Origin: an uncultured Collinsella sp.
GTDB taxonomy: Bacteria; Actinomycetota; Coriobacteriia; Coriobacteriales; Coriobacteriaceae
Assembly: GCA_958447915.1 (NCBI GenBank)
Contig: CAUDCB010000028.1
Span: 1 to 16,216 of the forward strand
DNA: 16,216 bases
Direction of reading: 5' to 3'
The notes beneath the pieces are model-generated. The model worked only from the letters and a program-made list of their open reading frames with translations, was not told the origin of the DNA and did no database searches. Positions 1 through 6,182 of this stretch are shown piece after piece. Numbering within the stretch: the stretch's first letter is position 1; every line of letters starts with the position of its first letter. The translations under genes were made by a program, and so were the position numbers.

Positions 1-179
1 TTTCCATCTGCGGCTATCTGTGCGTCTTTGCGTTGTCTGGCCTTAACCTGGCCCCGGTGGCGCTGACGCTCGGTATCTATGGCGTCTCACGCTTCCTGTA
101 CGCCGTGGCCGTTATCCTGACCGTTATCTCGGGCGCTCAGTACTTCTGGAACTGCCGCAAGATCGTCTTTTCGGTCTAG
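1..179 (+). CDS. pgsA: PgsA C-terminal fragment (CDP-diacylglycerol-glycerol-3-phosphate 3-phosphatidyltransferase), 5' partial
   Basis: An open frame enters from the left edge (first whole codon at 3) and ends with TAG at 177-179, giving 58 residues. It is hydrophobic: a segment around LNLAPVALTLGIYGVSRFLY is followed by AVAVILTVISGAQYFWNCRK. The ending, a last membrane helix with a TxISGxxYF-like motif and then a short basic tail, is typical of PgsA phosphatidylglycerophosphate synthases. These make the precursor of phosphatidylglycerol in the membrane. The catalytic CDP-alcohol motif would lie upstream of the window, so the call rests on the C-terminal pattern and on the common pgsA-cinA-recA order. 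The stop lies 12 bases before the next start, suggesting one transcript with cinA. Confidence 0.72.
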   Translation, partial: SICGYLCVFALSGLNLAPVALTLGIYGVSRFLYAVAVILTVISGAQYFWNCRKIVFSV

Positions 180-191
180 GTCCTGGTAGGC

Positions 192-722
192 ATGACGGAA
201 TCATTTGAGCAGATTGCCGCGCATAACGAAGAGCTCGCACGCGATATTGTCGAGCGTGCAAGCGTTCGTGGTGTGACGGTTTCGACGGCTGAATCTCTGA
301 CAGCGGGCATGATCGCCTCGACGATCGCCGATATTCCCGGTGCCTCGGCGGTGCTGCGCGGCGGTGCGGTGACGTACTGCGACGAGATTAAGCATCGCGT
401 GCTCGGCGTTGAGCAAGAGACACTCGACAGCTATACCGCGGTGTCGTATCAGACGGCGCGCGAGATGGCTGCCGGTTCGCTGGAGCTGTACCAGAGCGAT
501 ATTGCCGTGAGCGCGACGGGCTATGCCGGCCCTGGTGGAGGCACCGAGAACGATCCGGCTGGAACCTTTTATATTGGCTGGGCGTATCGCTCGGCCGATG
601 GGGGAGTGCCGGTCGTGGACTCCATTCGTTGTCACTATGAGGGCGATCGTTCGTGTGTTCGTGCCCATGCGGTCGCGGAGGCACTGGGTCGCATTGTCTG
701 CGTGCTCCATTCTATGGAATAG
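192..722 (+). CDS. cinA: CinA C-terminal domain protein (nicotinamide-nucleotide amidohydrolase family, PncC type)
   Basis: This 176-residue protein is a stand-alone CinA C-terminal domain. Members such as E. coli PncC deamidate nicotinamide mononucleotide to nicotinate mononucleotide in NAD recycling. Visible family motifs are AESLTAG (33-39; family AESCTGG), IPGASAVLRGGAVTY (48-62), KHRVLGV (67-73), TAVS (82-85) and ATGYAGPGGG (108-117; family TGIAGPGGG). The N-terminal MoCF-like domain of full-length CinA is absent, so it is the short form. The ATG at 192 has only a weak upstream GGTAGG. It starts 12 bases after pgsA and is followed at once by a hairpin terminator, so pgsA-cinA probably ends here and recA is transcribed separately. 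The family call is firm. Enzyme activity is inferred, because the CTGG segment is changed to LTAG. Confidence 0.9.
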   Translation: MTESFEQIAAHNEELARDIVERASVRGVTVSTAESLTAGMIASTIADIPGASAVLRGGAVTYCDEIKHRVLGVEQETLDSYTAVSYQTAREMAAGSLELYQSDIAVSATGYAGPGGGTENDPAGTFYIGWAYRSADGGVPVVDSIRCHYEGDRSCVRAHAVAEALGRIVCVLHSME

Positions 723-729
723 ACGTGTT

Positions 730-753
730 TTAAGGGGCCTCCGGGCCCCTTAA
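730..753 (+). terminator. Hairpin terminator after cinA
   Basis: A perfect 10-bp inverted repeat (TTAAGGGGCC / GGCCCCTTAA) with a TCCG loop lies 7 bases after the cinA stop. There is no long U-run after it (only TTG), but the left arm is preceded by TTTT, so it could also act on the other strand. It probably separates pgsA-cinA from recA. Confidence 0.7.
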
Positions 754-827
754 TTGTGGAGATAGGGACCTCGGCCGAATTCGCTCTTTGTGCAGGCAGT
801 TGGCGTAATCTTGCTCGTCATGCCTTG

Positions 828-889
828 CTTGGTTCGTCTGTGGTCAAGTTTTTGGTCAGTGTTTGGTCGGCGTTTGGTTGGGTTTTGGA
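828..889 (+). repeat. Helically phased TTTGGT repeat array upstream of the recA promoter
   Basis: TTTGGT or TTTGGA occurs at 851, 862, 873 and 884, an exact 11-base period. Two weaker units (TTGGT at 829 and GTGGT at 840) place further GGT trinucleotides at 831 and 842, so six GGT steps are spaced 11, 12, 11, 11 and 11 bases apart. The array ends about 30 bases before the recA -35 box. It has no credible coding role. Phased T-tracts can bend DNA, and repeated half-sites can bind a protein cooperatively; which applies here cannot be told from the sequence. Confidence 0.55.
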
Positions 890-920
890 AAGGTCGGCTG
901 CATATGATTTATCTGAACGG

Positions 921-949
921 TTGACCACGAACAGCCGTTCGTTTATTAT
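921..949 (+). promoter_or_regulatory. recA promoter with embedded SOS box
   Basis: The -35 TTGACC (921-926) and -10 TATTAT (944-949) are separated by exactly 17 bases. The spacer contains CGAACAGCCGTTCG (928-941), a perfect CGAAC-N4-GTTCG operator of the LexA type known from Bacillus and actinobacteria. LexA bound here would cover the promoter, so recA should be DNA-damage inducible. lexA itself is encoded in this window. Confidence 0.9.
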
Positions 950-979
950 CGATGCAGGTTGTTAAGAGGAGGGCTATTC

Positions 980-2128
980 ATGGCCAAGAATTCAGGTCCC
1001 GTACGTACCGTTCATGCTCGCACGACGGGTAAAGAGCGCGATGAGATGATCGCCACCACCAAGGCCGAGATCGAGAAGAAATTCGGCCAGGGTTCCATCA
1101 TGAGGTACGGCGACGGTGGTCCCGAGCTCGAGGTCGAGGCCATTCCCACGGGCGCCCTGGCCCTCGATGCCGCGCTGGGCATCGGCGGCGTGCCTCGCGG
1201 CCGTATCGTCGAGATTTACGGTCCCGAGTCCTCCGGTAAGACAACGCTTTCGCTCGAGATTTTGGCAGAGGCCCAGGCTATGGGCGGCGTCGTGGCATTT
1301 ATTGATGCCGAGCACGCGCTCGATCCCACGTATGCCGCGCGTATCGGCGTTGACATCGATGAGGTCCTCATTTCCCAGCCCGATACGGGCGAGCAGGCGC
1401 TCGAGATCGTCGACATGCTCGTTCGCTCTGGCGCCATCGACGCCATCGTCGTCGACTCTGTCGCCGCTTTGACTCCGCGTGCCGAGATCGAGGGCGAGAT
1501 CGGCGACACTACGGTCGGCCTTCAAGCCCGTCTGATGAGCCAGGCGCTCCGTAAGCTCGCAGGCTCGCTCGCCAAATCTAAAACGACCTGCATCTTCATT
1601 AACCAGCTGCGCGAGAAGATCGGCGTCATGTTCGGCAACCCCGAGACTACGACGGGCGGCCGCGCCCTCAAGTTCTTCTCGTCGGTGCGCATCGATATTC
1701 GCCGCATCGACAGCATCAAGCTCAAGGACGAGGTCATCGGCAATCGTGTGCGCGCCAAGGTCGTTAAGAACAAGGTGGCCGCTCCGTTCCGCTCGGCCGA
1801 GTTCGACATCATGTACGGCACGGGCATCTCTAAGGAGGGCTCGATTCTTGATATGGCCGTCGAGTGCGGTATCTGCAAAAAGATGGGCTCTTGGTTTGCT
1901 TACGGCGAGGACAAGCTCGGTAATGGTCGCGAGGCAGCTAAGGCCTTCCTACGCGAACACCCCGATTGCGCTGACGAGATCGAACATAAGGTTCGCCTCG
2001 CCTGCGGCCTTGAATTCGATGACGATGCTCCGTCCGAGGTCGAGCTGACCGATCAGCCCGAAACCGAGGAGTTCGATGAGCTTTACGCCATCGATGGCTC
2101 TGCGATGCTCGATGACGACGACGAGTAG
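980..2128 (+). CDS. recA: Recombinase RecA
   Basis: RecA forms ATP-dependent filaments on single-stranded DNA, drives strand exchange and stimulates LexA self-cleavage. In the 382-residue protein the Walker A motif GPESSGKTT is at 81-89, the IDAEHALDP segment at 108-116, the Walker B region IVVDSVAAL at 156-164, and DNA-binding loop 2 is in MFGNPETTTGGRAL (217-230). The ATG at 980 is chosen because AGGAGG (967-972) lies 7 bases upstream and MAKN-type N-termini are usual; an in-frame upstream codon at 959 overlaps this ribosome site. The last 37 residues (346-382) hold 17 Asp/Glu and no Lys/Arg, a longer acidic tail than in E. coli RecA (353 residues). It is transcribed from an SOS promoter and followed 11 bases later by its modulator recX. 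Confidence 0.98.
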   Translation: MAKNSGPVRTVHARTTGKERDEMIATTKAEIEKKFGQGSIMRYGDGGPELEVEAIPTGALALDAALGIGGVPRGRIVEIYGPESSGKTTLSLEILAEAQAMGGVVAFIDAEHALDPTYAARIGVDIDEVLISQPDTGEQALEIVDMLVRSGAIDAIVVDSVAALTPRAEIEGEIGDTTVGLQARLMSQALRKLAGSLAKSKTTCIFINQLREKIGVMFGNPETTTGGRALKFFSSVRIDIRRIDSIKLKDEVIGNRVRAKVVKNKVAAPFRSAEFDIMYGTGISKEGSILDMAVECGICKKMGSWFAYGEDKLGNGREAAKAFLREHPDCADEIEHKVRLACGLEFDDDAPSEVELTDQPETEEFDELYAIDGSAMLDDDDE

Positions 2129-2139
2129 CGGATGCCCTC

Positions 2140-2832
2140 ATGTCGTATACGGTGACCGAGGCCACGGTCGTCTTTCCCGATAAGAAGGCGGCCTCCTCGT
2201 TCTCGAGTGGGTATGCATCAAAAAAGCCTTGCGCACATATCGACTGTGAACTCGAGGGCGGTTTTGAACGATCCAGTTGGATTCCTGTTCGTGTCGCGCG
2301 CCTGTTTCTTAAAAATCGCCCCGAACTTCCCTGCGATTGGGATGAGTTTCGCGAGGCGGTGCAGCTCATTGAGCGTAAATGCGCGCTTACCATGGTGACT
2401 GAGATGCTGTCGCGCCGCGATCATGCCACCGGTGAGGTCCGTGATAAGTTGTCTCGCTATGGTTTTCGCGCGGACGCGATTGAATTCGCCGTTGAGCGTG
2501 CCACTGAGTATCGTTTTTTAGATGAGAACCGCTTTTGTTCGTACTTTATCGAGGAACGCAAACGACGCGGCTGGGGACAGCGCAAGATTGAGACCGAGCT
2601 CAAGCGCCGCCATGTTGTACTCGATGATATCCCCGGCTATCCCGAGGATTATTTTGCCGTTGAGGACGACTTGGCTCGCGCGTCGGCTTTACTCGCGAAG
2701 CGTCGCGTTCCCGAGACACGTGGATTCGAAAAACTCGTCCGGTTTTTGATGGGTAAGGGCTTTTCGTACCACATCGCCGCCGATGCCGTTAAGGCGCGTC
2801 TCGATGCCGAACGTGAGGAATGTGCAGTTTAG
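2140..2832 (+). CDS. recX: Regulatory protein RecX
   Basis: RecX binds RecA filaments and limits their activity. The 230-residue product has the repeated three-helix RecX pattern in its C-terminal two thirds: ALTMVTEMLSRRDHATGEVRDKLSRYGF, then RFLDENRFCSYFIEERKRRGWGQRKIETELKRR, with a third repeat (FEKLVRFLMGKGFSYHIAADAVKARL) near the end. The first 75 or so residues are not a recognised domain. Such N-terminal extensions are common in actinobacterial and firmicute RecX. The gene starts 11 bases after recA with no terminator between, so it should share the SOS promoter. No strong ribosome site precedes the ATG, which suggests lower translation than recA, perhaps by re-initiation. No convincing terminator follows it. 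Confidence 0.92.
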   Translation: MSYTVTEATVVFPDKKAASSFSSGYASKKPCAHIDCELEGGFERSSWIPVRVARLFLKNRPELPCDWDEFREAVQLIERKCALTMVTEMLSRRDHATGEVRDKLSRYGFRADAIEFAVERATEYRFLDENRFCSYFIEERKRRGWGQRKIETELKRRHVVLDDIPGYPEDYFAVEDDLARASALLAKRRVPETRGFEKLVRFLMGKGFSYHIAADAVKARLDAEREECAV

Positions 2833-2894
2833 ACACATGTGTTTTGCGCACCTGCCGTTCACCGCCTTTTAGCCGCCGTGCTGGGTCCATTTAT

Positions 2895-2923
2895 TTGACA
2901 GTTGTTGCGGTTCAACGTACGAT
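2895..2923 (+). promoter_or_regulatory. Predicted promoter of rny
   Basis: A consensus -35 TTGACA (2895-2900), a 17-base spacer and -10 TACGAT (2918-2923) precede rny. Transcription would begin near 2930, leaving a leader of about 160 bases. The rest of the 257-base recX-rny gap holds the hairpins listed separately. Confidence 0.65.
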
Positions 2924-2929
2924 AAACAC

Positions 2930-3084
2930 TGTCATTTGCTTTGTGATATGTGCTCATCTTTGATGAGTTTGTTTATATGTTTATCTGTATCCGACCCGCA
3001 TAAGCTGCGCCCATATTACTCAAATGTCGCGAGCCGTTCGTAAGGACGGTTCGCTTTGTTGTGTAACGAATCCATAAAAAGGAG
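2930..3084 (+). promoter_or_regulatory. Structured 5' leader of rny
   Basis: The predicted leader contains two hairpins. One is CTCATC-TTT-GATGAG (2953-2967), followed by a U-rich run. The other is an 11-bp stem (3029-3039 with 3044-3054, two G-U pairs) capped by a GUAA tetraloop of the GNRA type and followed by TTTGTTGTGT. Either could act as a terminator or attenuator, or as a processing site for RNase Y itself. The ribosome site AAAAAGGAG (3076-3084) lies outside both stems. Confidence 0.5.
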
Positions 3085-3089
3085 TGAGC

Positions 3090-4640
3090 ATGCCTATCAT
3101 CGCAGCGCTCGTTGGCATTGTTTTGGGTGCCATCGCCGCCATTGCCTACATGCGCACCGCCAAGCAGGGTAGTCTTCACGAGGCCGACGAAAAGATCCAG
3201 TCGGCACACGCTCAGGCTGAGTCCCTCATCGGTGATGCAAAGCGTCAGGCCGAGACCCTCAAAAAAGAGGCTCTGCTTGAGGCCAAGGAAGAGATTATCA
3301 AGAACAAGCAGGCTGCCGAGGCCGAGGACAAGCAGCGTAAGAGCGAGATTCGTACGCTCGAGAATCGCGTGATGCAGCGCGAGGAGTCCCTCGATCGCCG
3401 CAACGATGCCCTCGACAAGCGTGAGCATCAGCTGTCCAGCCAGGCTGGCCAGGTCGAGAAGCGCTCCCGCGAGCTTGAGGAGCTCTGCGCCAAGCAGACC
3501 TCGGAGCTCGAACGCATCGCCGACCTGACCCGCGAGGATGCTCACAAGGAGCTTCTCGACAAGGTTCGTGGCGAGGTTACCCACGAGGCCGCCACGATCA
3601 TTCGCGAGTCCGAGCAGCAGGTTCGCGCCGAGTGCCACAAGACCGCTCAGGAGATCTTGTCCCTGGCTATTCAACGCTGTGCCGCCGACCACACCGCCGA
3701 GGTTACCGTTACCTCCGTTCACATTCCTTCCGATGACCTCAAGGGTCGCATCATCGGCCGTGAGGGTCGCAACATCCGCACCTTCGAGCAGGTTTCCGGC
3801 GTCAACCTCGTGATCGATGATACGCCCGAGACCGTCGTGCTTTCGAGCTTCGATCCGGTCCGTCGCGAGACTGCCCGCGTCGCCCTCGAGAACCTTATTG
3901 CTGACGGCCGCATTCACCCTGCCCGCATCGAGGAGATGTATCACAAAGCCGCCGACTTGGTTCAGCAGCGCGTGCGCGAGGCTGGCGAACAGGCTGCCTT
4001 CGATACCGGTATCCACGATCTGCATCCCGAGATCGTTAAGACCCTGGGTGCCCTGCGCTACCGCACCTCGTTTGGTCAGAACGTGCTCCAGCACTCCCTC
4101 GAGGTCTCCGACCTGTGCGGCGTGATGGCTTCCGAGCTTGGCCTGGACGTTGTGACCGCCAAGCGTGCCGGCCTGCTGCACGATCTTGGCAAGGCTATCG
4201 ACCATGACGTCGAGGGTCCGCATGCCGTTATCGGCGCCGAGCTCGCCCGTCGCTATGGTGAGAAGCCCGTTATCGTTCACGCTATCGAGGCTCACCACGC
4301 CGACGTTGACCCCAACACGGTGCTCGATGTTCTGGTCCAGGCCGCCGATGCCGTTTCTGCCTCTCGCCCCGGTGCCCGTCGCGAGTCGGCCGAGAACTAC
4401 ATCAAGCGCCTCGAGAAGCTCGAGGAGATTGCCAACTCCCATGACGGCGTCGAGCGCACCTATGCCATGCAGGCTGGTCGCGAGGTCCATGTCATGGTTC
4501 AGCCGGACAAGATTTCCGATGCTCAGTCCACGGTCTTGGCTCATGACATCGCCCATCAGATCGAGGAAGAGATGGAGTATCCCGGTCAGGTGCGCGTCGT
4601 CGTGATTCGCGAGAGCCGCGCTGTCGATATCGCTAAATAA
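3090..4640 (+). CDS. rny: Ribonuclease Y
   Basis: RNase Y is the membrane-anchored endonuclease that starts mRNA decay in many Gram-positive bacteria. The 516-residue protein has the full family layout. An N-terminal membrane helix is at 3-20, followed by a long charged coiled coil (about 30-195). A KH RNA-binding domain carries GRIIGREGRNIR (219-230). The HD domain has H335 and the catalytic pair H364-D365 in LLHDLGKAIDHD, with further metal-site candidates at H403 and D420. The ATG at 3090 lies 5 bases after AAAAAGGAG; an in-frame GTG at 3084 overlaps that ribosome site and is rejected. Only one base separates the stop from the following GHKL ATPase start, so the two are probably translated together. 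Length matches B. subtilis RNase Y (about 520). Confidence 0.97.
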   Translation: MPIIAALVGIVLGAIAAIAYMRTAKQGSLHEADEKIQSAHAQAESLIGDAKRQAETLKKEALLEAKEEIIKNKQAAEAEDKQRKSEIRTLENRVMQREESLDRRNDALDKREHQLSSQAGQVEKRSRELEELCAKQTSELERIADLTREDAHKELLDKVRGEVTHEAATIIRESEQQVRAECHKTAQEILSLAIQRCAADHTAEVTVTSVHIPSDDLKGRIIGREGRNIRTFEQVSGVNLVIDDTPETVVLSSFDPVRRETARVALENLIADGRIHPARIEEMYHKAADLVQQRVREAGEQAAFDTGIHDLHPEIVKTLGALRYRTSFGQNVLQHSLEVSDLCGVMASELGLDVVTAKRAGLLHDLGKAIDHDVEGPHAVIGAELARRYGEKPVIVHAIEAHHADVDPNTVLDVLVQAADAVSASRPGARRESAENYIKRLEKLEEIANSHDGVERTYAMQAGREVHVMVQPDKISDAQSTVLAHDIAHQIEEEMEYPGQVRVVVIRESRAVDIAK

Positions 4641-4641
4641 C

Positions 4642-5727
4642 ATGAACGACGCGAACGAGCTCATCTCATTTATCGCGTCGATGTCGGGGGAGGGCAACCT
4701 TCGCGTCGAGGAGAACCTTGGCGAGGGGTATGTCCGCCTCCGCGTTTCGGAGGCCGAGCGGCGCCAGGCAAAGCACGACATCCAGCATGTCGAGGATATT
4801 GTCATCGAAATGCTGCGCAACGCTCGTGATGCCGGCGCCGACAAGGTCTATCTCGCCACGACCAAGGAAGATGGCGTCCGTACACTCGTCTTTCTGGATA
4901 ACGGCTCGGGTGTTCCGCAGGATATGCAGGAGCGCATCTTCGATGCCCGCGTCACCTCCAAGCTCGAGAGCATGAGGATGGATCGTTGGGGTGTTCACGG
5001 TCGAGGCATGGCATTGTTCTCGATTAAACAGAACACCGATGAGGCATGCGTTGTCGCATCGGATGTTGACCTTGGCTCGGTCTTTAAGGTGAGCGTCGCT
5101 ACCGACCGCCTTGGCGAGCGCGCCGACCAGTCCAGCTGGCCTCAGGCCGTGAAGGACGAGGACGGTCACTATGTCTGCGCCCGCGGCCCTCACAACATCA
5201 TTCGCGCCGCCTGCGAGTTTGCCCTCGAGGAGCTGCGCGCCTGTGATGTCTATCTGGGGTCTCCGTCCGAGATCGCCGCGACGCTGCATGCGCAGGCCTC
5301 CAGCCGTCTCGATGCTTCTCGTCTTTTGTTTATCGATGACGAAGCGGAGCTTCCCGTGGTCGATCGTCTGGGTCTTGCTTCGGATGCGGAAGACTTTATC
5401 CGCATCTGCTCGGGTTTGGGCCTTGAGATGTCCGAGCGTACGGCGCATCGTATCTTGGCGGGCCAGATTAAGCCCGTTCGCGGTGTGACCGCACGCCTGC
5501 TACGCGAGCGCGATTCGTCCTCACATGCGTCCGCTCCGGTTGATCTCGCCATAGATCGTCGCGGGCTGCGTATCGCCAAGGACGACATGGCGCAGTTCTC
5601 GCGAGCAGTGGAGCGTGACTTTAACGATCTTGCATCACGGTACTATCTCAACCTTTGCGGCGACCCCAAGATTCGTGTTTCGCGTGATCGCATCACTGTG
5701 ACGTTCGATCTTGCCAAAGAGGAATAG
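4642..5727 (+). CDS. GHKL-type ATPase of unknown function, coupled to rny
   Basis: The 361-residue protein has an N-terminal Bergerat (GHKL) ATP-binding fold. An N-box EDIVIEMLRNARDAGADKVY (51-70) holds the E56-x3-N60 pair. The G1 box is DNGSGVP (86-92), an ARVTSK segment (102-107) resembles the ATSK of MutL-like proteins, and the G2 box is GVHGRGMALFSIK (117-129). It has no histidine-kinase phospho-acceptor or sensor domain, no membrane segment and no recognisable MutL C-terminal domain. The wording NARDAGA is closer to the MutL, Hsp90 and topoisomerase VI-B branches than to two-component kinases. The rest (about 160-361) is not recognised; it contains a likely helical stretch SERTAHRILAGQIKPVRGVTARLL. 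It begins one base after rny and occupies the place of ymdB in Bacillus, so a role tied to RNA decay is inferred, not shown. Confidence 0.8.
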   Translation: MNDANELISFIASMSGEGNLRVEENLGEGYVRLRVSEAERRQAKHDIQHVEDIVIEMLRNARDAGADKVYLATTKEDGVRTLVFLDNGSGVPQDMQERIFDARVTSKLESMRMDRWGVHGRGMALFSIKQNTDEACVVASDVDLGSVFKVSVATDRLGERADQSSWPQAVKDEDGHYVCARGPHNIIRAACEFALEELRACDVYLGSPSEIAATLHAQASSRLDASRLLFIDDEAELPVVDRLGLASDAEDFIRICSGLGLEMSERTAHRILAGQIKPVRGVTARLLRERDSSSHASAPVDLAIDRRGLRIAKDDMAQFSRAVERDFNDLASRYYLNLCGDPKIRVSRDRITVTFDLAKEE

Positions 5728-5731
5728 CATC

Positions 5732-5760
5732 TTTACCGAGTCCGTTCGGTACGATACAGT
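5732..5760 (+). promoter_or_regulatory. Possible promoter of spoVS
   Basis: TTTACC (5732-5737), a 17-base gap and TACAGT (5755-5760) form a weak promoter match just after the GHKL gene. A short inverted repeat ACCGA-N6-TCGGT (5735-5750) overlaps it and could be an operator or a weak hairpin. Confidence 0.35.
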
Positions 5761-5801
5761 TATTGCAGTTAAAACGTACTTTTAAACGCAGGAGTTTCTT
5801 C

Positions 5802-6119
5802 ATGGATTGCCTGAAGGTATCAAGCAAATCATCGCCCGCGTCCGTTGCCGGCGCCATTGCCGGCATGGTCAAAGATGGTGTTCCCGTCAATATTCAGTGT
5901 GTCGGCGCGGGTGCCGTCAATCAGGCCATTAAGGCTGTGGCCATTGCACGCGGATTTTTGATTCCGACCGGGTTTGATATTTCCTGCGCGCCGGTGTTCT
6001 CCGACATCCTCATCAACGGGGAGTCGCGCACGGCCATCCGTCTTTCTATTTACGTTCATCAGATTAATCGAGCCGCTATGGATAACGTTGTGATGGATGA
6101 CGTTAAGCCTGTGGCATAG
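5802..6119 (+). CDS. spoVS: SpoVS-family protein (stage V sporulation protein S homologue)
   Basis: The 105-residue product matches the SpoVS family closely: LKVSSKSSPASVAGAIAGMV near the N-terminus, then IQCVGAGAVNQAIKAVAIARGF and FSDILINGESRTAIRLSI. SpoVS has an Alba-like fold and affects septation and sporulation in Bacillus, and homologues occur in many non-sporulating bacteria. This copy has about 20 extra C-terminal residues compared with the 86-residue B. subtilis protein. The ATG at 5802 is chosen because GCAGGAG (5788-5794) precedes it by 7 bases; an upstream TTG at 5763 has no such site. It lies between the rny unit and miaB, as in Bacillus. Nucleic-acid binding is likely from the fold. 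Its target here is unknown. Confidence 0.93.
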   Translation: MDCLKVSSKSSPASVAGAIAGMVKDGVPVNIQCVGAGAVNQAIKAVAIARGFLIPTGFDISCAPVFSDILINGESRTAIRLSIYVHQINRAAMDNVVMDDVKPVA

Positions 6120-6182
6120 ATTGTTTACTCTTTGCCCGCGCTCTTTGATTCCACCTATTCCACCTCGTTAGGACTTATACAC

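Noticed and set aside
756..965. A 69-codon open frame between cinA and recA
   Set aside because: It starts inside the region just after the cinA terminator, has no ribosome site or family pattern, and overlaps the phased repeats, the recA promoter and the recA ribosome site.
959..979. Upstream in-frame start for recA
   Set aside because: It would place the start upstream of the AGGAGG ribosome site that serves the ATG at 980, and the extra residues do not belong to RecA.
2973..4844. A 623-codon open frame on the - strand
   Set aside because: It is antisense to rny, whose domains are complete. Long mirror frames are expected opposite coiled-coil genes with strong GC codon bias, and no protein family is recognisable in it.
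6148..6165. Tandem ATTCCACCT units before miaB as a regulatory element
   Set aside because: Only two 9-base copies are present and there is no supporting structure; this is likely chance.
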